Source of the DNA: Cololabis saira
Taxonomy: Eukaryota; Chordata; Actinopteri; Beloniformes; Belonidae
NCBI RefSeq assembly: GCF_033807715.1
Contig: NC_084599.1
Location: 29,631,625-29,695,624 of the forward strand
Direction: 5' to 3'
DNA length: 64,000 bases
Below the pieces are notes generated by a model. That model was not told the origin of the DNA, ran no database searches, and was given only the letters and a program-made list of their open reading frames with translations. Shown here one piece after another: positions 43,297 through 55,691 of this stretch. Within the stretch, counting starts at the first letter, position 1. The number at the start of each line of letters is the position of its first letter. The position numbers and the translations under genes are program-made.

Positions 43297-43914
43297 AATG
43301 TGTTTTAAACATCCATTATTGACGGGCAGCAGCATTGGGATTTTATTTTTTTATTTATTTTTTTATCAGAACACTGAACTTGCAAACAGTAAGCATACTG
43401 GACCGTCATATCAAACAATTTGTATGTGCAAGCTCCCCATACTCCTTTGTGTTTCTGATCTGATTAAAGAGGGAAAAAATATGAATAAGTGAAAGATAAA
43501 ATAAAATAAAAGATGAAAATACATTGATACACACTGAGTACTACACACTGTTGTGTCTTTAGAAACTCATGCATATGAGCTTTGATGACTGTAAAAAGAA
43601 TCAACTCCAACATTAGTTGTCAAAAAACAACAATTTATACCAGAGGGTGGTTTTGAAAAATAAACTACTATCATGTGCAGGAAATCTAGATGTTTTAAGA
43701 GAGTGCACAAATACAGATGCAATATTCACTTTGTGGATGTTGGAGAAGGAATGAGAAGGTCTGAGGGAGCTGCAGTGCGTCTTTTTAAACCTTGGGAAAG
43801 CATGACAGGGTGCTGAGAAAAGAGCTATAATATTGTAAGAGGAAGTCTGGAGTAGCAGAGAGAAGAAGTAGTACTGTAAAACAGTGGCGATACTCCAGAT
43901 TAGATTGCAATCTA

Positions 43915-44335
43915 TGGCGAGAATAAGGAAATCTAGAGAGGTGGAAATATGCCCTGAATAGAAAAGAAATTAAGGTTAGCTGCAGCAAGACAGAATACAC
44001 GTGTGATTGAGAGGAACCCAAGTGTAATGGAGAAGCAACAATGACCAGACATAAAGAAGGTGGAAGATTTTAAGTACATAGGGCAGAAAGTCATTGCACT
44101 AAGATGCAACAGCCTACTTGACATTTCCGTTTCCAGAGCAATGGAGAGTGTGGAAAAGAGGTGAAAAAGGACAGTGAGGAAAAAAGATGAAGGATGTACA
44201 GGCAAGTTGCAACGGATGGAAAAAAGGGTCAGAGGAGATTTGCGATTAAAGAGTGTCAGCGTACATGGGAGGAAAAGTACACAAGACAGTGGTGAGGATT
44301 GCAATGCTGTATGGTTTAGAGAAAGAAAAGAAGCA
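43915..44335 (+). mobile_element. LINE reverse-transcriptase relic, counterpart of 11510-11815
   Basis: Broken frames with RWKYALNRKEIKVSCSKTEY, VEDFKYIGQKVIAL, then SCNGWKKGSE and VVRIAMLYGLEK fit the RT downstream region of an APE LINE, perhaps RTE/Rex3. It is longer than the unit 1 copy, which lost about 330 bp at its left side. Confidence 0.55.
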
Positions 44336-44505
44336 GAGTAGCAGAGGTCAACATTGTTTATAAAATTCCTTATTAGTGGACTGTTGGTTGGCATGTTGTA
44401 GCACAGTTTATTACTGAGTGCACTTCCTCTATGGCCATTCTGTACAGAGGAAAATCACATAAGGGACGTGGGGGGGTCACGAACAGATTTAGAAAAAGAT
44501 AAACT

Positions 44506-44781
44506 CAACACCAGGGGCGGGAGGGGGTCCCACATCACCCGCGTTCCCTCACCGGCCTGGGACGGGTGGGTCGGGTTACCCGGGCCTGGCGGGGCCCGCC
44601 GTGCAGCCTGGGGTGCCTTCTGGCAGTGCTGGACCCCCCCGGGGAGGGGGAAACGGTGCGTGATTGTATGTCTGTGTCGGTGAGAATGCGGTATGGAAGG
44701 GTCCTGCCATGGAGGATCTGAGCCTCCATTGGCAGGACATCAAAACTTAATAATTTATGAATATTATATTATACAAAGATG

Positions 44782-44834
<53 letters not shown>

Positions 44835-45325
44835 GTATAGTATATTATATTATTATTAGTATAGGTATCAGATAGGTGAATGGATGAATGAATGGGATGC
44901 CTGGGTCTGGGAGGGCCACTTTCGTGGGGGACGGGTGCGCCTGCCCGCGTCGGCGGCCGGGGCGGCTCTGTCTCTCCGGGCAGGCTGGCCCCCTGCCGGG
45001 TGGGGGTCGTTGGCCTGAAGGGTGAGGGCCTCCTGGCCGCGTGTCCGGCCCGGACCGGGTGGCCGGGGATTGCCTGGGTCGCGGTCCGCCGCCGCGGGAT
45101 CCCTAGCTGCTTCTTCCCGCGCCGTGGGGGCCCCGGCCGCCGCCGGGGGGGGAGGGGGGGGTGCTCGCAGGCGGTGGGTTGCCTCCCTCCTACTTCTCCC
45201 CTCTGTGGGGTTGCCGGTGGCCTGGGTTCCGGGCTCTTCCGTGTCGGCCTCTGGTCTCGCGGGTGGCGGGGTTGCTCCCCCCCTCCCCCACTATAGATAC
45301 ACTTCAGGTGGAGCTTTGTTTGGTT

Positions 45326-45397
<72 letters not shown>

Positions 45398-45692
45398 TCA
45401 CTTAGTCACATGCATATACACACACACACACACACATAGACATACACACTGGCTTGTTCACCTGCATGCTGGCTCTCTAGTTTTTGGGTTTAGGTAGCGG
45501 TGGCGATAGCTTAGCTCAGACTGCGATCAGATCTCAAGATTTAGGTCGATTGCTGTTATTGTTTTGGTTGGCTCCGTGCCGGTTTCGTGCTTTGTTTGTG
45601 GTTTTTTTTTGTTGCAGATTTCCAGTGCTTGACGTGTGTCTCCGTGTGTTCCTGCTTCCTGGATTGGCAGTGGATGTCGTCACCCCCCCCCC

Positions 45693-45726
<34 letters not shown>

Positions 45727-45892
45727 ACTGGGTTTGTATGTGTATGTTTATGTATGTGTACGCATATGTGTGTGTATATATATGTATATATATTAAATAT
45801 AGTAATAATGCACATATATACACTTTTGGTTTCTACCGTCATGGTATCAATCAATAATATGTGTGCAGACAAGAAAAAAAAAAAAAAAAAAA
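44506..45892 (+). mobile_element. Poly(A)-tailed retroelement (1.39 kb), GC-rich 5' end
   Basis: Flanked by 13-bp duplications AAAAAGATAAACT (44493-44505, 45893-45905). The uninterrupted sequence exists in the unit 1 flank (about 11970). The 3' end is GGTATC...AATATGTGTGCAGACAAG plus a poly(A) run. It is GC-rich in the first 800 bp, with (TTA)n at 44783-44830, (CA)n at 45330-45394 and a poly(A) at 45696-45725. No RT frame. A 5'-truncated relative with its own 13-bp duplication is at 58121-58178, so it is an LINE-mobilised family. Confidence 0.75.
45330..45394. repeat. (CA)n microsatellite
   Basis: About 32 CA units, inside the poly(A)-tailed retroelement. Confidence 0.95.
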
Positions 45893-46275
45893 AAAAAGAT
45901 AAACTTCATTCTAAATTTTAGATGTGCAAAACCATCACAGTAAAAATATTGAACACACTGGTTTATGGCCCAAAGTCTAGAAGACATTGGAGAATGCTAT
46001 AAATAAACACATCAGTGTCATTTCTTTCATTAATATCCATCCATTCCTGGGACAGAGTAATTTGGAGCCAGTAAAGGCTATGTCAACAGGTGAATGTAAT
46101 CATCATTGTGCACAAAAAGTAATATCCACTAAAGCATAAGTGGCTGCGAAGAGAGAGGTCTGGACCTTATTGCTCAGACTGCTGCCCCACAACCTCAGGT
46201 CTTTGATAAGATTAAGTGAATGAATGGAGCTTTGGTATAGGTTTTGTAAATTAAGTTAAGGTAGTGTTTAATGTG

Positions 46276-46739
46276 GTGTGAAGTTGTATGTGATTTCACC
46301 TTTTATTGATCGTGACTGATCAAAAGGGGGAAGGTGTGATAGATATTTTCATTCTTATTCTTTATAACTTTATTTTTCATCTTTGCTGAGACCTTTGTGA
46401 CTGTTTACTCCACATCAGGACTATCTGAGCTGCTGTACCAACCCAATGCTGCTTGTCTGGCAGAGCAGCCTTCAGCTGCATCTCACCCCAAAATTTTCCT
46501 CCGACTTCCTTTCAGAACAGCTTTGCTTTGTCGTACTCTGGCAGGCTGTGAGGCTGCTTCATGCCGTTGCAAATGCAACTGTTTGCAAAGAATAAACACA
46601 ATCTGTCATGCACATCGTTTTGGTTCAAGCTCTTTCCCTTTTATACCTGTTTAAAAATCATATGCTGTATACTTGTTGAAAGAAGAAGAACAAACAACAA
46701 ACTAATTTTTGAGATTAAAATTTAATTTTTAATTGAATA
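46276..46739. other. Unclassified sequence right of the unit 3 block
   Basis: Begins where homology with the unit 1 flank stops. It has an AATAAA near 46590 and an 85-codon frame (46397-46654) of unremarkable composition. It may be an LTR-like piece; no ends could be fixed. Confidence 0.3.
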
Positions 46740-47300
46740 ATTGTGTTTTTTGTGAAAGGGAAATTGAAACTTTGCAACATCTTTTCTTCATTGTGATTCA
46801 GTGCAATATTTTTGGAGTGAGATGCAGAGATGGCTACAGTCCAAGGACATTGAGCTGCATCTAACAGTGAAGACAGTTATGTCTGGTGTTTTTGTTGAAG
46901 ACAAGAATTTGGACTTTTTCCTTAATAATTTAGTGTTAGTGGGAAAGTTCTTCATTCACAAATGTAGATTTTTTTAAGACCAAACCATGTTTGACTCAAT
47001 GGAGAAATGAGCTAAAGCTCTTAGGTAAGTCCTTGAGTCTTATTAAAGAAAAGAAAGCCCTTAAATGGTTTTCTTTATTTGAAAGATATGATTTAATATG
47101 AGATGGCCCTTGTGAGTTTTTTTTAATTTTTTAATTTTTAATTTTTTCAATTACATTTTTATTTTATGTTGTACAATAATTAGGTTCTCAGTGTATCTTT
47201 GTAATGCTGATGTTGCTCAACCCAAGGCAAAAGTTTGTAATTCCTATATGACTTTTATGTGCCTTGTTTGTTTGTATCTATGTTTCAATAAATAAAAAAA
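46740..47300 (+). mobile_element. L1-clade LINE 3' end with poly(A), plus strand
   Basis: With one frameshift the sequence encodes the L1 ORF2 C-terminus: CEREIETLQHLFF, then VQYFWSEMQRWLQSK and VGKFFIHKCRFF. It is followed by an untranslated part and CAATAAATAAAAAAAAGG. 5'-truncated, no target duplication identified. Confidence 0.7.
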
Positions 47301-48547
47301 AGGTAAAAAAAAAACAAACCTTTACACGCATTCAAACATGTACGTATACGCTCACATGATGTACTTGTGGTCACGTGTTTCAAATCTGTCTGGCGTGGTT
47401 GCTTCTGTAAAGCACATTTTTAAATTTTGGGAAAATTTCACACGTAGTTTGCCTGTAACTGCACGGAAAGAGAGAACAAGTTCATATTTATTTATTTATC
47501 ACATTTTCCTGTCATGCATTATAATTTCCTCACTCTGTGTACGTTATCTAGGGATTCGTGTTTATTTGTTTATTTATTTGTATACGAAATAGTTTACCTT
47601 TCAGATATAGTTTTTGTGGATGAATGCATTAGTTGTCTGCAGGGTATTTCCAACGTAGCCACATTGATAATGCAGCATTCCCAGCGATGTGAAAGTCCAA
47701 ACGCTGACAGGATGTCTTGGTCGTAATTGAAACTTGGAGAAAACCCAGCCAGTTGTGCCAACTTGTCCCTTTGAGACAAGAGGCTTTTGGAGACAAGACT
47801 AAAGAAGCAGTTTGGCAAACAATCCACCTTTCCTGGCTGTTCACTTGAGAAATTTGCTGAACAGCTCATCACACACTTCTCCCCCGCTATCCTCTCTTCA
47901 TGCGTCCTGGTTTCTGCTCGTTTTTTGTCTTCATTTGCAGTTCTCCGTTTGTGGATCTTTTTACCTGTACGTACTCCAGATTCCTCAGATTGTAAGGAAC
48001 TCGCCCTGGTTTTATTATTGCTTCATCCTAAAGAAAATGGATTTGTTTGGTATTTGGCGATGAGCTGCCGTGCAGTGAATGGATGGCCTCTCTTGCTATT
48101 CAAAGGGCCTTTCGGCACATTTTGCTGGTCAGAAATGTTCGTATAAAAACTAACAAACAGCCTTAATGAATTTGACATTTAAAGCTGACCAGGTATTATT
48201 CATAATCCGCCTGGTTTGTTCTGGAAATTGTCAACTTGAAATCAGGCTTTTTGAAGAATGTCTGATATATTGATAGTGTTTTTTTGTGACTTAAAGAATT
48301 TTGGTGAGTGGCCTCTTTCCCTTACTTTTTTTCCCTTCAGGTTTGTTCTTGGGTTCATTTATTCTGTATTCTCACATATTATGAAAAATATACAGTGTTC
48401 ATCTTAATTACATCATATTAAACGGGGCCTTCTTATTTATTTCTGCGTAGCATCTTGTCATTTACTAATGATCAGTCTGCTCCTGCAGGGGTCATTTTTC
48501 TGCTCGTAATTCATGACATTAATTATATTAACTGTCTGTGTTGTCAG
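47301..48547. other. Non-coding, upstream of the Homer exons
   Basis: No exon for the N-terminal part of Homer (FSTRAHVF, NWVP, VYRIIS motifs) was found. The sequence is T-rich with no recognised repeat ends. Confidence 0.4.
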
Positions 48548-48679
48548 GCCATCATCAACAGCACAATCACCCCCAACATGACTTTCACCAAGACCTCCCA
48601 GAAGTTTGGTCAGTGGGCGGACAGCCGGGCCAACACCGTCTACGGGCTGGGCTTTTCCACAGAGCAGCACCTTCAGCAG
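48548..48679 (+). CDS. homer3: Homer exon 3-type: C-terminal half of EVH1 domain
   Basis: 132 bp = 44 codons between TTGTCAG and GTCAAC, phase 0. It encodes [20 protein letters not shown], then [16 protein letters not shown] and STEQHLQQ, unmistakably the EVH1 core of Homer postsynaptic scaffold proteins, which bind PPxxF motifs of mGluR, IP3R and Shank. There are no stops, and the third positions look constrained, unlike the surrounding DNA. Family Homer is certain; paralogue homer3 is a guess from the next exon. Confidence 0.85.
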
Positions 48680-48907
48680 GTCAACTCCATCCACACCCAC
48701 AGCGGCCGCTCTCAAAAGCCTTTCAGGATAGTCGTGTTACTTCATATTATCACCTTTTGTGTCAGCAATCGATACACCCAAACAGTATCTAAGCCCCTCC
48801 TGTTTTTTTCCCCCTTTCCCTTTTTAAATTTCACCAACCATGTTTCCGTTAGTGAGATTTATTTCTATCTAGGCAGGAACCCGAGCTGTTTTACTTCAAC
48901 CTCAGAT

Positions 48908-49237
48908 GTGTCAGGGTTTGACACTTCCCCCCAGTGTTTGTAACTTTCAGTTTCTGTCTTGCCCCACCTGTGTCCCATCTGCCCTGATTGTGTCTGCACC
49001 TGTGTCTCGTCATGTCTCGTTATCCCTTCAGTATATCTTGTCTTGTCATTCCTTGGTTCCCTGTCGGTCCGTACTGGTTCTTCCCTCCATGTCTCCTCGT
49101 TGTTTTTTCCTGTTCCTGGTTTTTGTATTTTATCCTGCTCTGCAGCGCTTTGCTTTTGCCCTTTTGGATTAAAACCCTTTGTTTTTGAGAACTCCTGCCT
49201 CCAGCCTCCCTCTCTCTCCTGCACTTGGGTCCTGACA
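48908..49237 (+). repeat. LTR-like or MITE-like repeat in the Homer intron
   Basis: Starts TGTCAGGGTTTGACAC and ends GGGTCCTGACA, with partly inverted tips. It contains CTGATTGTGTCTGCACCTGT and a TATATCTTGTCTTGTC segment. Reverse-orientation relatives lie at about 7440-7750 and 40470-40790. No target duplication was found. Confidence 0.5.
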
Positions 49238-49411
49238 AAACCATACCACAACAAGATGAAGCTCTTATTAGACTGACTTTAAACAGAAGCAGCACTGTAT
49301 GAGTAACACACACAAAGCAGATGTAGAGGTGGTCAAATGTAGAGCTGTAGAGATAAAGAAAATCATGTTTCCTGCTCATGACTCTGGTCTTTTGTCTCCC
49401 TCCACCTGCAG

Positions 49412-49519
49412 TTTGCAGAGCAGTTTAAGGAGATAAAGGAGGCAGCTCGTCTGGCGAGAGAAAAGTCTCAGGAGAGGTTTGAACTGGCCAATCCTACTCT
49501 CAACATCGCAGCTCCTCAG
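49412..49519 (+). CDS. homer3: Homer exon 4-type: end of EVH1 and linker
   Basis: 108 bp = 36 codons between CTGCAG and GTGAAG, phase 0: FAEQFKEIKEAARLAREKSQ followed by ERFELANPTLNIAAPQ. The FAEKFQE-KEAARLA-EKSQ helix closes the EVH1 fold in Homer. RLAREKSQ and the following linker suit Homer3 better than Homer1 (RLAKEKSQ) or Homer2. Both exons are in the right order, strand and phase, so this is genomic, not a retrocopy. The upstream and downstream exons were not found in the window. Confidence 0.85.
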
Positions 49520-52447
49520 GTGAAGCGCTGCTGTACTTCATTTAAACTCTGAAATAACAAGTTATCTTCTTTTTCATGTTTATTAGACCAACCCCAGGGT
49601 AGGGAATGAAAACTCCTTATACCTGCACGCACTTGAACATTTCAAAATCAATTTGTTGCTCGGGGAATAACCGGTCTGACACTGTATGATTACATTTACA
49701 TAGTAATTCACTTTTTTTTTCTTGTTGTATCGCCAAAGTTATGAAATTGCACAAAATTGGAGGAAAGCGTGTCACGTACAAACATGTGGAACTCTCTGAG
49801 TGGCTCTGCCAGTCGTTTTTAATCAATAGGAAAGTGTGTGTGACTGTTGTAGCAGCATACTGTAGATCTGTAACTGAGTGGAGCACTGTGTCATCCCTTT
49901 TGTGTGCTGGGTGTAACTTTCTGGAAGAACCCACTCAGCAGGTCTGGGAGACTGCAGAGTCACAGTCCAGCCCCAACATCAGCTCTGAGACGCTCAGATA
50001 AAAGCGAATGGTTGTGTCTCAGGCTATTTATTTGACGAGGCTGAGAGAAAACACCTCTGGAATCGACAAAACAAGGCATCAATATCAAGAAGGTCAACAC
50101 ACAAGAAGATCCAAGCAGAAATGGGGCAGTGTTTTATTACCGTACATGACTTTTAATAGCAAAGCTTTAGTACATTTCAGGAAACTTTAATGGCCCAAAT
50201 GATGAATCTGAGGAGACTTCAGTTTAGGTTTGTTTTAGAGGGAACATGAGTACAGGAATTACTCAAGCTCCCATCATCACCGTTAGTGAATAAATGGGAG
50301 CGTTCCAAAAGAACATTTAATACATCGACTCTTTTATTAATAGTAAACTGTGCCAACCTGGTCCTGTTCACGGTCCTGTTCACGGCCCTGTTCATGGTCA
50401 TGTTCACGGTCCTGTTCACGGTCCTGTTCACGGTCCTGTTCACGGCCCCGGTGCCTCCAAAGCATGTTTCTTGAGCCTCAGTTCTGATCTGTGAGCTTTG
50501 TGCATTCACACCACATATAATACTTGATTATTGTTTATATCAGTTTCTCTGCTGAAAGGAAAAGCATATACGATGTCATCCCCACTTTTTACAAAAGTCT
50601 CGTAAAGTCCCCCTTCATCAATACAGTTTAAAAACAAGATGTTTACATAAATAATAAAATAACAACTATTAACATATAATACAGGCATTCAGCCACAGTA
50701 ACATCAGAGGTCTGGGCTCACTCTTCTTACATGACTGCACTTACAGTCACAGAGAGTGAATGTTTCTGTAAAATTATGAGCAAAGATCAAAATAAAGTCC
50801 TTTTGACACCTGGTATTAAAATCCACCCAGTGATCTGATCACATGTTAAATGCTAAGTAAGAGTGTCTGTTCACATTGGTTATAACATGTGTCTCCAAAT
50901 GCGTCTCAAGTGGCAAGTAGTGATCGGATCTCGCTCCCCTGCCCCGCATGTAAATAAACAAGTACATGACTTCAGAGGATCGAAACAGAAATGTGATGTC
51001 TCGGATCTTAAAAGAACAGCCGAGGGAGGGAAATCAAAACGACAGAACACAACACATGAGGCCCAGGCCACCTCCAAATGCGGTCTCATTGATTGGTTCT
51101 CTCCTCCTTAAATCCTTTCAGGCTGCATTTACACCTGTACTAGAGGCTGTCCACTCATGATGGGATCACTCAGGATTTAAATACCAGATATAAGCAGCAC
51201 CTAAAAATAACTCTTCAAATTAACACTTCAGCGTCAGCAATTCATGGTCAAAGTTGTATACACTTTGACACAAGTCAGCTGTTGATTTCACAACTTGAGA
51301 TCTGACAAATATAATACTTTATTTGAGAAAAAGCACTTCTTTCAAACATGCGCTGCATGCGCTTTTTTTTGGAGAAATGGCAAGGACTTTATCTATGCAT
51401 CCAGCTGGTATTCAACTTGAATAGGGGCAAACATGTGAGGAGGGCAGGGATTTTTTTTGTTTTACTTGATATGCTGGAGAGAGAAATCTACTTCTTGGAT
51501 CTTCCTCCTCTACCGGAGGCTGTACTCCTTCACACCATAACATTTCCAGCTGTGAAAACTCGTCTCACATGAACACCCACCTGCTTTTTGGAGCATGTGT
51601 TGAAGGGCAGCCGTGGACAATCACACGTGTTTTAGCCATCAAACACAAAGAAAGACGATGTGGATAGAAAAAGAGAGAGCCGTGTATGGAAACTGGTTTC
51701 ACACGTGTGTTGATTTTTGCCTGACTGGTATAGGCACAAACCAAATGGATTTCTTGCCCCTGCATGTTTGCTTGTTGGCAGGCAGGAGCTGCTGGAGGAT
51801 GTTTTCTTCACCGCATACATCACACAAACCAGCAGCCACATAAATGGGACAACGTCCCCATTCTAGCAACAATGAAGAGAAATATCTAGTACAGCCATCA
51901 CTTAAGTAAGGTTGGGTATAATTAGGGTTTTATCGATAAAGATATGATATTAATGATAATTATTAGTATCAATATTTATCAATACTATATATAATTTATA
52001 TAAAAACTAATACTTTCACAAATCTTTTGTTGTGTATTTGCCTTTGCATCAGGACAAAAAAACCAATCAGCTACACTACTTAAGTGCAGCATAGTGTCCT
52101 TATGTTATAATATACTTTTTAAACTTATTTACATAATTCGTATACTGTTAGTTCCCGTGTTTCTAATGCACTGACCTCAGATCTGCAGTGTGTGATGGTG
52201 ACTATAATTTTCACGTCTCAGTTCATATGAAAACAGCTGAGCAGATGTGCCCCAATGCCAATGGAACCGTGCATTACAAGCAGGGACTCCTGATGGTTAA
52301 TAATATCAATGACGGGTGTAAGAGCCATTTGTGTTACTGTATCAAATGTGTTTATCTTGTGTTTTATCCCACTTTTCTGCCCACTAGGGGGAGTAGTGAT
52401 ACCATTAATTGGGTCTATTTAATCATGGCGCAATCACACAGAGGTGG
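49520..52447. other. Long non-coding stretch between Homer exons and unit 4
   Basis: No further Homer exon (coiled-coil, leucine zipper) or other gene was recognised. Apart from the 12-bp minisatellite at 50360-50443, only AT-rich sequence without clear repeat ends was seen. Confidence 0.4.
50360..50443. repeat. 12-bp minisatellite, seven units
   Basis: GGTCCTGTTCAC repeated seven times with few changes. On the minus strand it reads as a (VNRT)n repeat in an open frame of 96 codons (50509-50219); a coding role is unlikely. Confidence 0.9.
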
Positions 52448-52449
52448 TA

Positions 52450-52919
52450 TGGGCAGAAATATGTGCCACTAGAAACTGAATTTGAATAATTTATATTTGA
52501 ATTTGAATTGCTCAACTTGAATAATTGCATTAACAAACTGAATCTGAATCACATAATTTGAATTTGTATTGTTTCATTTGAATCATTGCATTGAAAAACT
52601 GAATCTACATTCAGTTCTCACAATTCAAATTCAGTTCTTGTAATTCAATTTCAATTTGACTGTGCCAGACATCTGGGTCTTCCAGAGGAAGAGCAATCGA
52701 GTGCAGATACAAAGAACTCCTTTTCACGTAGCCTACTATAACCTCTATTTTCTTTCAACGATCTAAACGACCAATGGGAGCTAGATATTTCGAAACCTAT
52801 TGTACTTTCTCCATTCTGTGTAAAAAGTGTAGATTTATATCTTGCCGTTTTGTAGAAAAATTTCAAATTCAAATATAAATTATTCAAATTCAGTTTCTAG
52901 TGGCACATATTTCTGCCCA
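52450..52919. mobile_element. TA-flanked MITE (470 bp)
   Basis: Inverted ends TGGGCAGAAATATGTGCCAC with about 60 bp of inverted homology (through TTTGAATAATTTATATTTGA), flanked by TA on both sides, as expected for a Tc1/mariner-type element. The inside is rich in GAATTTGAATTG-like repeats. Confidence 0.7.
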
Positions 52920-53172
52920 TACACATCTCTCTTCAGGATTTCAATGACTACAGGCATACTCATTTTCAAACACTTTCTGTGCAAATGTGGTAAACAAACA
53001 TTTAAAGTATATGTATTACACTGGATTGCCTTGTTCATGTATGTGTGTTTGTATATTTGAAATATTGAAATATTTCTGACATTGCATTCTTACCAAACAT
53101 AGCCGACATTTTTATGTAAGCAAATAAATTCCAGACATTGACCAGAAGAACTTTCCATACACAAACACACAC

Positions 53173-53287
53173 ATGTATGTATGTATGTATGTATGTATGT
53201 ATGTATGTATGTATGTATGTATGTATGTATGTATGTATGTATGTATGTATGTATGTATGTATGTATGTATGTATGTATGTATGTATG

Positions 53288-53359
<72 letters not shown>
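53173..53359. repeat. (ATGT)n and (AT)n compound microsatellite
   Basis: About 30 ATGT units (53173-53292) run into about 33 AT units. Confidence 0.97.
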
Positions 53360-53362
<3 letters not shown>

Positions 53363-55069
53363 TCTCTGCAACAGCACCTGAAGCAAAAAGAGTCGATTGT
53401 CCCTTGTTATAAACTCAAATGTTTGAAGTACAAGCTTTGATCCACTTTTGTACAGTAAAAGTGTTTGAAGTTTTAACACATTTACCCTTTTTTTATATAG
53501 TTAAAGTGTGTAAAAATTACAATGCAAGTATGGGTGTAACCAAGGTAATCAAAGAAAAATGAGTTCCTCATATATTTATTTATTTATTCATTTATTTTTT
53601 TAATTTTGTCTTTTTATTTTGAATTGAAATATAATTTTGATAACCGAAAGTTGTATTTGAGCCGCATTCATTCATCCGTCGTAAAGCCTGAAATACGAGC
53701 GCACACGAAATTTAGGAGCAGCAGATTTGACCACGCAAGTATGAATGACGGCTGGCCTGACCGCAGTCAGATACCACAGGTAACTTCAACTATTTCACTC
53801 ACATTCAAGAATGTCACATTGCGACATAGTTAGCTGAGGTCCTGGGGGAAAAAAGCTACACACCTTAGAGTTTGTGAGACTTGAATACACTAAGTTTATT
53901 TTACACGTTGCACATCTTTTTTAAGCTTACAATGATGTGTAAGGTAAGAATACGTTGCAAAGCTTTAAATAGCTCCAAAACTGCGCCTCCCCATGAACAC
54001 TGCGGTTGTGATGAAGCATTCGCATCATTTGTTTACTTGTCGCAACATTTTATTTTATTTTTGCCACAAAACATCTGTACTGCAACAAGGTCTGAGGTGA
54101 CTTTTCAAGGACTCCCCAAGCTGTACCAACCTGGATACAAATGAAGTTCTTAACCATAACAGACATGAGTGTACAAAAACAGCGCCTTTCACAATAAAAT
54201 AGGGAACTAACTGCCATAACTACTAACAGATTATGTTACAAAATCCAATTCTCAGCTGTTTAAAGTAATATTGTTTTTCTTTCATTCACAGCCTTACTAA
54301 TATGAAATCACCCCCGTGTGAACTCTTTATACTGTATTTATTTATATGTTGCAGGCCTGAAATGCAAAGAATTGATTTATATCAATCAATGAAATGAAAA
54401 TTATGACAAAAGATGACCAAAAAGAGAAAAGGAAACTATAAACAGGAGTCTATTCACACAGTCACAAACTCAAGAATTATTTAAATCAGCAGCTTTTCCA
54501 CCATGACAAGTAACCCTTTGTTATTATTCTCATACCATCATGTACATTTGATTTTTTTTTTTCTTACATAAAATACAGCTTCTGTCTAATACAATTCTTC
54601 ATCCATCAAAGGCCATATTTAGCCAAACTTTACCCAACATGACTCTTGTTTCTTTCTGCATAGTCAGCAGTGGAGGTGGAAAGTAGTTAGCAAAATACAC
54701 AACTCTCACAATCATTGGTCAATAGAACTAATTCCACACAATAGCAACAAATGAACTTTGTTTACGAGCACTGCAGAAAAATCCAACTCGTATAATTCTG
54801 TAATCAAGCTTTGACTTAGAAAAATGCTGGTATTGTAAAGTATTTACATAGTCCTTAAGAAGCTTGGCTCTCAGACCCTCCTGCTGTTTTTACATAAAAA
54901 CAGATCTGTGTTACAAATCTGTGTCAGAAGTTCCTCGGAATGAGTTTGTGCAACGTGAGTAATATTCAAGCCACATAAACAACCCTTGATCAAAAGCAGC
55001 AGACCAAGTTACATGAGTTATTGAGAAATAAAGTTAAATTCTACATTGCTCAATAGTGACATTTTGTTT
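53360..55069. other. AT-rich intergenic sequence
   Basis: No exon or defined repeat was recognised. Homology to the 5' flank of unit 2 begins at about 55070. Confidence 0.45.
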
Positions 55070-55691
55070 AAATAGTTTCCAAAGGTCAGTGCTATGCATT
55101 GTTTCCTAACTTTTTTTATCAGGTGTTTGCTTCTCGAATGATCTGTCCTTTTTTTGGTTCTAGTTGTTATTTTGAATGTAATGACCATACTATTGAATAA
55201 AAGTTTGAAATGAAAAACTGCTTTGCTTCATTTATCCCTTCAAATCAGGAGAGCCTGAGCTGCCTTGTTGTAAAGCAATCTGTTAAGTAATGTTTGTTCA
55301 ATTGATTCCTACAAATGATTATCAGACAATGCAAATAAAACTTTACGGGAATACCAGCCCCTACCACAAAAAGACAACAAAATAATTTGAACGTGCATTA
55401 AATTAGTTCAGGAAAAAAATATATAAATAGGTCATATTATTGTTTCTTTCCTTTTTTTGTCTGGTTGAGGTTTAATTGTACCATATGAGGTACTTTGTGT
55501 GGTCACTTCTTTATTTACATCTGTGAGCCCAGGATCGGTTGCTGAACAAACTTGTGTAATCGTTGCACAATCTCCCTCTGTTTTTTTTTCTTCTTTTTTT
55601 TCCTGTGAAATCCACAGCTCCTTCTGTGTATAATAGTGCGTCAGTCGTTCACCTCCTCTTCTGTTTGGTGCTTTAGTGTAATGAAGATAAA
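55070..55691 (+). promoter_or_regulatory. 5' flank / presumed promoter and 5' UTR of unit 4
   Basis: Nearly the same as 29945-30548 upstream of unit 2, so the duplication carried the promoter. GTATAATAG at 55628-55636 is a possible TATA box, about 60 bp before the leader ATG. An ATG at 55681 opens a 20-codon frame (MKIKCKWELKPAFCSCGYRH) that ends at 55743 and overlaps the true start in another frame. It is conserved in unit 2. Confidence 0.45.

Noticed and set aside
44831..45405. GC-rich frames with Pro/Arg- and Gly-rich sequence in both strands
   Set aside because: High GC keeps all frames open; the region is the 5' part of a retroelement and no domain is recognisable.
46397..46654. 85-codon frame with several cysteines, considered as a sushi-like or secreted peptide
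   Set aside because: Cysteine spacing does not fit an SCR, there is no splice framework, and it lies in a possible LTR-like repeat.
48548..49519. Homer exons as a processed retrocopy
   Set aside because: The two exons are separated by a 732-bp intron with consensus splice sites, so the piece is genomic.
49929..50001. A further Homer exon at 49929-50001 (QQVWETAESQSSPNISSETLR)
   Set aside because: There is no GT donor after it and no convincing match to the Homer linker.
50219..50509. 96-codon minus-strand frame with VNRT repeats, candidate repeat protein
   Set aside because: It is explained by the 12-bp minisatellite; there is no start context, homologue or splice signal.
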